64,000 nt of DNA from Struthio camelus (lineage: Eukaryota; Chordata; Aves; Struthioniformes; Struthionidae), in NCBI RefSeq assembly GCF_040807025.1, contig NC_090952.1, positions 24,301,068 to 24,365,067 on the forward strand, in the 5' to 3' direction. The notes under the pieces are model-generated. The model did not search any database. It was not told where the DNA came from and saw only the letters and a program-made list of their open reading frames with translations. Below, piece by piece: positions 25,801-64,000 of this stretch; position 1 is the first letter of the stretch; each line of letters starts with the position of its first letter. Made by a program: the position numbers and the translations under genes.

Positions 25801-26960
25801 GGGCCGGCACCCCGACAGCCCGACAGCCCTCACCTCGGGGCCGGCACCCCGACATCCTCCCTCCTCGGGGCCGGCACCCCGACAGCCCCGACAGCCCTCA
25901 CCTCGGGGCCGGCACCCCGACATCCTCCCTCCTCGGGGCCGGCACCCCGACAGCCCCGACAGCCCTCACCTCGGGGCCGGCACCCCGACATCCTCCCTCC
26001 TCGGGGCCGGCACCCCGACAGCCCCGACAGCCCTCACCTCGGGGCCGGCACCCCGACATCCTCCCTCCTCGGGGCCGGCACCCCGACAGCCCGACAGCCC
26101 TCACCTCGGGGCCGGCACCCCGACATCCTCCCTCCTCGGGGCCGGCACCCCGACAGCCCCGACAGCCCTCACCTCGGGGCCGGCACCCCGACATCCTCCC
26201 TCCTTGGGGCCGGCACCCCGACAGCCCCGACAGCCCTCACCTCGGGGCCGGCACCCCGACATCCTCCCTCCTCGGGGCCGGCACCCCGACAGCCCGACAG
26301 CCCTCACCTCGGGGCCGGCACCCCGACATCCTCCCTCCTCGGGGCCGGCACCCCGACAGCCCTCACCTCGGGGCCGGCACCCCGACATCCTCCCTCCTCG
26401 GGGCCGGCACCCCGACAGCCCGACAGCCCTCACCTCGGGGCCGGCACCCCGACATCCTCCCTCCTCGGGGCCGGCACCCCGACAGCCCGACAGCCCTCAC
26501 CTCGGGGCCGGCACCCCGACATCCTCCCTCCTCGGGGCCGGCACCCCGACAGCCCCGACAGCCCTCACCTCGGGGCCGGCACCCCGACATCCTCCCTCCT
26601 CGGGGCCGGCACCCCGACAGCCCGACAGCCCTCACCTCGGGGCCGGCACCCCGACATCCTCCCTCCTCGGGGCTGGCACCCCGACAGCCCGACAGCCCTC
26701 ACCTCGGGGCTGGCACCCCAACACCCCCCTCCTCAGGACCAGCACCTCTCAACACCCCCCTCCTCGAGGCTGGCACCTTCCAACACCCCCCTGCTTGGGG
26801 TCAGCACCCTGACACTTCCCTCCTCGGGACCAGCACCTCCCAATACCCCTCACCTTGGGGCCGGCACCCCGACATCCCCCCTCCTCGGGGCCGGCACCCC
26901 GACAGCCCTCACCTCGGGGCTGGCACCCTGACACCCCGCTCCTCGGGGCTGACCTCCTCC
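25797..26960. repeat. GC-rich minisatellite (VNTR-like) upstream of IL13RA1
   Basis: Alternating monomers that share CTCGGGGCCGGCACCCCGAC. Type A (30 bp) ends ATCCTCCCTC. Type B (mostly 37 or 38 bp, once about 29) ends with one or two GACAGCC steps plus CTCAC. Thirteen near-identical A-B pairs run to about 26710, then diverged copies to about 26960. Neither strand keeps a conserved coding signal; the long open frames come from repeat units lacking stop codons. Confidence 0.95.
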
Positions 26961-29357
26961 GACACCCCCGCACAACGCTGCCTGGCAGCTGCCCGCCCCC
27001 TCTGGTCTCAGCCCCGTCTGCCCCCAGGGCTTCTCCCCCCGCCCCGAGGGGAACTTCCCGTGACACCCCCCAGCCTGGCAGCAACCCCTCGTACACCCGC
27101 AGCGCGCTGCCTCCCTTCGTTGTCACCCCTTGTGTCACCCCCGTGCCCCCGCTGCCTCGGGCAGCCGCGCCGCAGAGCCACGTCTTTCCCCGGAGCCTTT
27201 CCTGCCTCCCAGGGACCCACCTCGGACCCCGCTACCGCCTTACCGCAAACCCAGGACTCGGTTACTGCTCAAGGACCCCGGACGCTCCCTGCGCGCCCCC
27301 TCTCCGGGGCTCGCGACCGCCGCCAAAGACCGCAGCTCCAGCGGAGCCCACCCTGGTGCCCCCGCGCTCCCCCCCGCAACACCCTGCCAGACCCCTCGCA
27401 CTACGCTCACAGGCAATTCCCCTGTGTTAGCAGGGCCATAAGCTCCCAAAGATCCTGTCTTAGGAGTTAAAACATTTTTCCTTGTACAACCAGGTCTATA
27501 CTTAATTCCTACTATTATTGAGCTGTGCCTGAAACATTTATATCCCCTCACCAGAAAATCAAATATGTTAGCGCGTCTGCTAGTAGCTCTCTTGATGTTA
27601 AAGCCAGTTTCTCAATCCCCTGGCAGAACTCCCCTTTTCCAAGTCCCTCCTACTGATTCCTGTAATCTCTGTAGTTCTTCTCGTCAGTACTAAAAATGCA
27701 TATTGTTCCTTTTCGGAGCCATGACTACAGACTCTTCCTTCTGCACACTTCCTGGTTCCCCCAACTTCTTCTGCTTCACACATATCACTAACATGATAGG
27801 GGCACTTCCAATTTTGCTCTCACTTTTGTCAGTGTAGTGCTGCAACCGTTTTTCCACGTTTCCGAGCACAAGTGATATGTTGACACATTTCTGGGTAAGG
27901 AAACGTTTGGGATAAGGCTTTCCTTCTGAATGCGGTTTTTGTGGTAGTTAGCAAACTTTCTTCTAGTGGCCGTCAAAATACAAATAATATAGTAATTGTC
28001 CAGATCCAGCATAGAGGAAACCAGCTAAGAACATTCCAAGGCAAACTGAAATTCATTACTGAAAATTAATTATCCCTAAGCCAACAGAACTTTTCAGTAT
28101 TTACTCAGCTCTTCAGGAGTTTTGCAAGAATTCATCTGCTTTTGAGACACTCATGTTAGAAAAAAGGAAGCGGATCTTTTTATGATAGGGTGGGGAATAT
28201 CCTGTTTTAATGCTGTTTTTTTATTTTCTGCCTGTTTGTTTTTTATACTCCTAGGAGAAAAAGAAGATTTTGCAAAGTTCCTAGTTTCTGTTAAAAAGTG
28301 CCCAAGGGACAGCAGTTGTAAACAAATATAAATTGTAGCTTAACCTTTCAGTTTATGAACATATGAATCAAGCTGCGTGACTACCTATAGCTGGTATGGA
28401 CTACGCCTGCTGCGGATGACCTTTGGAGAGAAAAACTGATTCAAAGTACAGTGACCTCCTCCTTGCTTTCAGTTTCCTTGCTAACATTTTCTTTCTTTCC
28501 TTCTTTCAATTTTGTCCACTCTTAGGAGCAGCAGTGCCAAACACACATCCCATGGTTAGCACGCTTTTGGCCGCCTGCCCGTTCTTGGAGGCTGCTACGA
28601 TGTTCTTCCCCTGCAGTTGCCTCCCTCCTCCCCCAGCCAATCCAGCTGCAACAACTTGGCTCGTCTCTGCAGCCCAGTCCTGACTGTGCGGCGACGAGAA
28701 CGCCTGCTGCCGTCTTTGATCTCTACCACCTCCCCGAGACTCTGGGTTTCTCAATCTCATTGAGTCCTGTCCTGCCTCTTGCTGTTGCAAATCTCGTATT
28801 TTGGTAATGTTCTTCTTAGACAATATATCCAGACTGTAGTGACTGGAGCGCACATATGCACACCTGAGGTATCTTTAAAAGCATCTATTAAATATTTACT
28901 TGGGACATGGCTTCATGTTTGACTTAAGCTGATCTAAGACCATGCTGGTGATGTGCACTTGGCTGTGCGTTCCTGCTGTTTTCCCCCTCACCTAATTGAA
29001 GCTAGTGATCATATTTATTGCAGGGCAGTGAGTTGCACTGATTTGCTGATGCATTTAGAAAAAGTTGATAGTTTTTTTTTTCTATGTGTGTGCTTTAAAT
29101 CAGAGTAGCAAATGACTCTAATGCATGGTATGGCTGCATGATTATTAGGTCTAACAAGAGGCAGCAGTACTCGGCAGCACGGGGCTGCATGGGATTGACC
29201 CTTTTGGGAGCAGCAGAATCTACAGCTGGTTTATGCTAATTGCGAAATTCCTCCCTTATCATCTCTGATTTTGCAGCCTATATTGAGCTGCACTCCAATA
29301 GTGCTTGAGTAAACTGCTGTAAAGTGAGTTTGGTATCTTTGTAGCAGCTTGTCTCAC

Positions 29358-29433
29358 CTGACAGTTACAGGATCTTCAGGAGATGGAAGGCGTCGATTCA
29401 AAAAAGGCTCAGTCATTTCAAATACAGTTGGAC
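29358..29433 (-). other. Orphan exon-like segment of unknown gene
   Basis: 76 bp bounded by a strong acceptor (TTGTGTTTCAG) and a canonical donor (CAG|GTGAGA). It is open in one frame reading TVFEMTEPFLNRRLPSPEDP. It lies on the same strand between DOCK11 and IL13RA1. I do not recognise the peptide and see no partner exon, so it may be chance. Confidence 0.25.
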
Positions 29434-31842
29434 CTGAAACACAAGAAGCCAAAACTGAGAGAGATAAAAGCCCCAGTGTGACTCACTGAGCCTGTGCCTT
29501 TTTGACCTCATATTCCTTGAGGGGAGTCTAGAGTTTTGCGGCACGTGTGATCAAAACTGCTGTGAACTCCGCAAGTTCTCCCCTAGCTGCTGCCCGAGCA
29601 TCACTGGATTCCCGACGTTAAGTGGAATAAGAACCAAGGCCCGTGAAGGATGCTTTAGGGTAGATGTGGAACCAAGTATGCCTGTGCAAAAATTGTATCC
29701 CTCCCCAGGAAATCGCTACTTACTACTGTTGATGAGTCCATTCATCAACACTCCTGTTCACAGTTCCCAAAATACTAAGGTCTACTGAATTGGCAAGGGA
29801 TGCCTTCTATTACTCATCAAGAAAAGCCAGGGAATGGACTTGGATGTTTTGCCAAGGCTTGCAAGAAGGCCACATAGGAAGCCTCAGAGGCAGAAGAGAG
29901 GACAGTTGAGATCAACAGATCACAACTCCAGAGCAGTCAGAAGGGCCGGAACAAGGTGTTCCACCTCAAAATTAAAAGGAAGTTTCCACTAGTGGCCCAG
30001 TGGCTATGTGCAGTCCATGCTTGGAGAGATCTGCCATTCCTAGGCTTCCACATAAAGCTGTGGTGCTTTGAGAAGGACCCACTTTCTAGCCCAAGTTTCT
30101 ATCTTTTTTGTCTTTTATCAGATGGTGCGAGATAAATCACAATAGTATAACTGACTTCCGTTATGTCACAGAATATCCGCTATAGCTGCATATGCTTGGA
30201 ATATATGTTAGTATACTGGCAGCTGAATCTAGCCATTTAAGCTGAGCTGGTTGGAGTCCAGTGAGAGAAAATACATCCCTAAAGAGGAGAAATCTGGGTT
30301 TGAAAATAGGAAATAAAAAATGAAGCAAAAACCTGATCACCAGCTTACTGAATATTCTGTAGGAAAGTAGAGTGATTTGCTGTTATCGTTTCCTGACCGG
30401 CGATTCATGCTTTGCTTCTATTTATACTCTTGTATGACTAGATTCGGTCTCTGGTCAATCTTATTTCTGGGATCCTCAGAACTGGGTGCGTGCTATTCGT
30501 GCTCCTTCAGTATTTCTGAATCAACATCCTCTATTTGCTACTGGATAATTCGGTGTCAACAATTTCATTTGGTGTCACTACGTATTTAAAGGTTTATTAC
30601 AGTAACCTTCTTGAGAGGCAGCATATGCAAGAACTCATTTAACTCTGTTTTGGTACAACAGCATTAGCTTCAAAACACTTGTTCTGTGAAGTGAAAAAAA
30701 AAGCAAAATGTGCCTATTGCAACACTTATTTTTCCTGTTTTTTTTTTTTTTTTTTGGTGAGCAGGAACTGTCCCTTCCCTGGATCAATTGCAAGGCGATT
30801 TTGCCCTTGCTTTCTGTCAAAATTACTGATTTGTCAAGAAAGAGAAATTACGAATAAAGAGAATAATACTGTATCACTGGTCATAGAATTCTCTGGAGCA
30901 GCTCTTGCATTTCACGGGGATTCAAAGGGACAGCGGTTAGCAACTCAGGCTAATGGCATGTACCATTCCCTCATCACGCCGAGAAGCTTAAACTGGGGTT
31001 ATACAACATACGTGTATACAACGTGCATGGTAAAAGCCTTTCTGTTAGGCATATGCAGTAGCAGGTGTTAAATTTACATGATAAGAATGTAAATTACATC
31101 CAGAATAGCTGAAATACCATGTATAGATCACGATTGGCTCACCACTGCTTGACATAAGCACGTTATTTAAAGAAGTGCCACAGCCTGTGGCTGCATAATA
31201 ATTAGCTGTATGCAGTTTCCTAATTGCAGTAAGAAGCCCCTGTTTAATTAGGAAGGAAGCGCTCAGAGCTCAGTGCATCAAATGAACTGTCCTACACCCC
31301 AGCTTCCAGACGCAACATCCTTGCTCCAGCGCAGTAGTCTCCTAAGTGGGTGAACTGAATACGACGTGGTTTAATGTGTATGAGGTTTCTGAGCGTATTT
31401 GCCACTTAGGTTTTCTTCTAGTCCTTTGGGCTCAGTTATGTCTAACTAGAGAGTCACTTTTCCCCTCTTACTCTGAAGCCTACTGGGAAGTTAATTGGAC
31501 TGTCTGTACAAGAAGGGGAAACTTGAACCTACTTTCAGAGAGAAGGCATTATGCCTATGTTAATCTTATTCTATATCCAAATACCATGTGCTATACGTCC
31601 CAAAGACTTCTGAAACAACATAAACATGTTACAAACTACAGATATTCTCACAGCCATAATTTTCCATTTGTTGGCCTATGTAATGAAAATTTCTCCTGTT
31701 TCCAGAAGAAATTTAGAACATTGAGTAATATGTAGAAATACATCCTTAGTTGCAGTGAATTCCAGGTTCCAGATTTTTGGGGGAAACAAATGTAACTCTT
31801 AAGTTATTTGGCTTAAAATATTACCGTCTAATCTCTCTGCAG

Positions 31843-31887
31843 ACAGAAAAGCAGAGAAGAGAGAAGAGAGTAAAGAGAAGAGAGTAA
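31843..31887. repeat. GAGAA-rich short tandem
   Basis: Repeated AGAGAAGAGA units with TAAA interruptions, in the DOCK11-IL13RA1 intergenic region. Confidence 0.75.
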
Positions 31888-34374
31888 ATGTTTACACTTT
31901 GCCCACTCCATCCCACGCAGGTCTATAAATCTCTGGAGCCGTTCCTTGTAAATAAAGTGCTGGCAGACCCCGTGTTCTTCTGCAGATCCTATCTGCAAAC
32001 TGTCTGGCTCTAACACATACCATTATCCAAAATAGTCCTGATACTGAGAACAACCAAGTGTTCTTACTCCTCACTGACAGACACTTTACCCTGTTTCTCC
32101 TTCCTTTAGGCAAACACTTGAGGGCTTGCAGAACTACTAGTGCATCGGTTCTGCAGACTTAGTGTGGTGTACTGCAGTTCTGCAGCAAAAGTAATTAGAA
32201 GTGTATGTGTAAAATATGTGTACGCATCTATATGTCTGTATCCATCTACATCTAGCTACATAGATATATTATATAGATATATAGAAAGAGTGCATGCCAG
32301 GTTGTAATTTAAATACGTATAGTAATTTCTACAGACCACCCAACCATTTTTTAGGATTAAACAGAATAGGAAAAACTGAAGTGTTAATAAACATTTATAT
32401 TCTTCAAAAAAAAAAAAAAAGACAGCAAACGGGAAGTACCTCACGTGAGTACTGGTTACATTAAAAAATAGGCACATAAATAGTACAGTCCCCAGATATC
32501 TGTGAATTAAACTATTTCAACCAGAAATAAGAAAAAAATCTGGAGAACTTTCTTTAAACTGCGACAATTGCCTACGAAAAGGATAGGAAGAGAAAATGGG
32601 AATACTTTCTTGGCACAGTTGCCAAAATACAACTGTAAAATATCTAATGACCATCTCCCTGTCATTTCTATATATATGTAAACAAGCTTGTTTGTTACTA
32701 GTCTTTTTATGACCTATCTAAAAAGGACAAATTTTCTTGTGAGATGTTCCTATCACAAAACCAGTAGAATTGCTTACCTGCAGGACAGGAGGCAAACCCT
32801 TAGAATAATCATTTTTGTTATTCATCAAAACTGCATATAAGTGTGTATTCTGAAATGCATTGCTTCAAAAAGCATATGTGAAATAACTAAATATTCTAAC
32901 TGAAGCTATGTGGTAGGTACTTTTTTGGCTGAATTACAGAGACAGCTTGCCAATATATTAAACTGAAATGACTGGACAATTCCAATAGCAACAAATATCA
33001 TCTTGGAACACTAAAGACATCCAAAAACACGAATAAGAATTTCACTGTATTCCAGAAAAACTATCAGTTTACTTGTAGTATTTAAGAGCGGTATAGTGCA
33101 AGAGCCTTTGGACATCTATTGCTCACCATTGCTTACTGTATTCAAAATGTGTCCTCAGTAATGATGTTAGGATTTTAGCTAACCCTAAATAATCATTTAA
33201 CGTGTCCACCATTGAACAACTTCACTATCTTTTAGAGAAGTAATTTGGAAAACTCTCACTATCTGCCTTTAAATATTCTTTGCTGAAAGATGAAAATCAA
33301 TAAAGTAGTAACCATAATTAAACATACTAGTCTCTCTTCCTCTTTCTGTTAAGCTAAATTTGGAGCCTGCCTGGCATAAAAGCACATACAAGCAGAAATG
33401 TGGTCTGTTTGTTATACAGGCATATCTGTATTTTGCTTGCAACAACAACTTATAGGTGAATTTAGGGATCACAGAATTTCTTTCTCAGAAGACAATTAAT
33501 TTTAGGTATTTAGAATCATGCACAGTATACATTTTTAAAATGTGGTCCGTTTACTATTTGAGATAATTTTGATACAGAAATCAGAATCTTAACATTTTAT
33601 AGACACTATAACCAAGCTAAATAACCTACCTGGAGTCCTATTATTATGGCATTTTGTTATGTATAATAAAGAAAAAAACCCTCCCCTATGAACTATTGGA
33701 ACCATATTTACAATTGATGGGATTCTGAAAAACACAGGCATTAAAAATGTGGCTGAATAAAAGAATTGCTGATCTGTTTTCTTCTTCCTGTATCTGAAAG
33801 TGTCCTATTAAGAGAGACAGAGATAGTGTTTTAAAGCTTGGGGGAGAGAAGGAATAAAGGACGTCTGGAAAATACATTTTCTCCAACCACCTGCCCGACA
33901 AAAATAACACGCTCTCAGAAAACAGATCTGTCTAACAACAGGGAACACGTATGTCATATGACGTTAAAAAAAACAAATTTGTGTGAGTTATTTCATTTCA
34001 GTGTACTGCACTTTTTTGTTTTTAAACAGATCTTACAGATTATTACTTTTTTTTCTGAAAGCACTGTATAATACCCAACTCAGCACTTCATAATTCCCTA
34101 CTCACTTTAAGGTATCCTCTAATAATTTCTGTATCTTTGCATGCAAATCTAGCAGTTTATATCTGTGTGAAGCCACGAATGGTAAAGAGTAAAATTAGTA
34201 TCAGAGGACAAAATCTCTTCGGTTGTCTTTAGTGACTGTGATCGATGCCCCTGCAAACACGCATGGTAAGCCAAAATTGAAAAGAGCCATACTAAGCTCA
34301 GCTACCATGGACATCGTTACTTTAGAATTATCTGCACAGGGGATGTTTGAAAATTACAGTTTCTGAATTAGCTT

Positions 34375-34919
34375 TTTATTATTCCAGGCAAGGGTGAGTT
34401 TACTCTCATTATGTGAGCGCATAAGGGGCATATGGAGCCCAAGCCACTTTCCAGAAGAGGAAGATCTCTTACTAGTGACTATAATTTCTTCTTTGTGTTC
34501 CCTGCCTGAGAAAGCTTTTAGCAGCAAGTGTGGTATAATGCTAATTTCTATACACTTTATGCTCCTTCTATGTACAAAGTAGTTTTGCATTTTATTATAT
34601 TCCATTGTACAACTTTACACAGTACCTTTACCACTGCAATTCATAGTTCAGCAATTCAATACATACTTAGATAACTGCTTTTCCATGTACTGTTATACAT
34701 TTAACCAAAAAAAAAAAAAAGTAGAAAACAAGCACAGTGGTGCAATGTCCAGGCACTTTCAATGTTGCTCAGCAAAATAAGCAAGCACCCTGGGTGAAAG
34801 CAGGGTAACTTTTGGAAAAAAAAAAAAAAAGAATCTTTGCTCATCATGGATTTTTTTTAACATCCTTTGCACAGTTTCAAGTATTCCTGAGAAAGCTGTG
34901 TAAAATATCACTGGCATGT
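34375..34919 (-). other. DOCK11: Probable DOCK11 3' UTR
   Basis: Non-coding sequence downstream of the DOCK11 stop, with AATAAA hexamers on the minus strand at 34591-34596 and 34375-34380. Either could end the transcript. No other gene is seen here. Confidence 0.5.
34591..34596 (-). terminator. Poly(A) signal AATAAA, candidate for DOCK11
   Basis: First AATAAA about 325 nt after the stop codon. A second lies at 34375-34380. Confidence 0.4.

Positions 34920-64000
<29,081 letters not shown>

Larger units (their letters stand above)
26961..34374. other. Intergenic region between DOCK11 and IL13RA1
   Basis: Up to about 27450 it is C-rich, a decayed continuation of the minisatellite/CpG domain. 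Beyond that it is AT-rich unique sequence with simple repeats and the orphan exon-like segment. No gene is supported. Confidence 0.6.

Noticed and set aside
25289-27470. Long plus-strand open frames (507 and 619 codons) rich in Pro/Gly/Arg
   Set aside because: They run through the minisatellite, whose units lack stop codons in several frames; there is no domain, and both strands are open.
28506-28853. 115-codon minus-strand open frame between the genes
   Set aside because: Low-complexity Gly/Gln/Arg composition, no recognised domain or splice partners.

Overview
This is a bird nuclear genome window. Two CR1 LINE fragments of avian type, the exon/intron architecture and the gene order support this. 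All the coding sequence I can support lies on the minus strand and belongs to two genes in tandem: the 3' part of a DOCK-D (zizimin) Cdc42/Rac exchange factor, called DOCK11 (34920-64000, running off the right edge), and downstream of it a complete IL13RA1 (interleukin-13 receptor alpha-1; start codon 25612, stop 10339). DOCK11 followed by IL13RA1 on one strand matches the order at human Xq24. That order is the main reason for choosing DOCK11 over DOCK9 or DOCK10. The chromosome would be the avian chr4/4A equivalent (established knowledge plus inference).

Layout by region. 1-9750: no gene seen; a G-rich degenerate tandem repeat at the left edge, a (GAAAAAA)n heptanucleotide array, GA and A-rich simple repeats, and possible distal poly(A) sites of IL13RA1. 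9753-10338: probable IL13RA1 3' UTR. 10339-25612: IL13RA1, 10 coding exons, 421 residues, every splice phase joining in frame. Its introns hold a CR1 fragment and a 180-bp inverted repeat around an AT-rich core. 24980-25800: CpG-rich promoter region. 25797-26960: a GC-rich minisatellite starting about 185 bp upstream of the IL13RA1 start codon. 27000-34370: intergenic, with one orphan exon-like segment (29358-29433). 34920-64000: DOCK11, 22 coding exons, 892 residues, including the whole DHR2 catalytic domain. Its introns carry a CR1 fragment, a TIR-flanked MITE-like element and an intronic CpG-rich block.

Main points. (1) The true DOCK11 C-terminal exon (34920-35042) is joined across an apparent non-canonical GC-AG intron; reading through instead gives a short alternative tail. 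(2) IL13RA1 has HSDWS where mammals have the WSXWS box, and a diverged cytoplasmic tail. (3) A VNTR-like array abuts the IL13RA1 promoter. (4) There are two unexplained inverted-repeat elements. Functionally, IL13RA1 is the IL-13-binding chain of the type II IL-4/IL-13 receptor, and DOCK11 activates Cdc42 (and Rac) in haematopoietic cells; I see no evidence of shared regulation beyond adjacency. I found no prokaryote-like system, CRISPR array or intact retroelement. Exon boundaries were read by eye from splice signals, frame and remembered family sequence, not by alignment.
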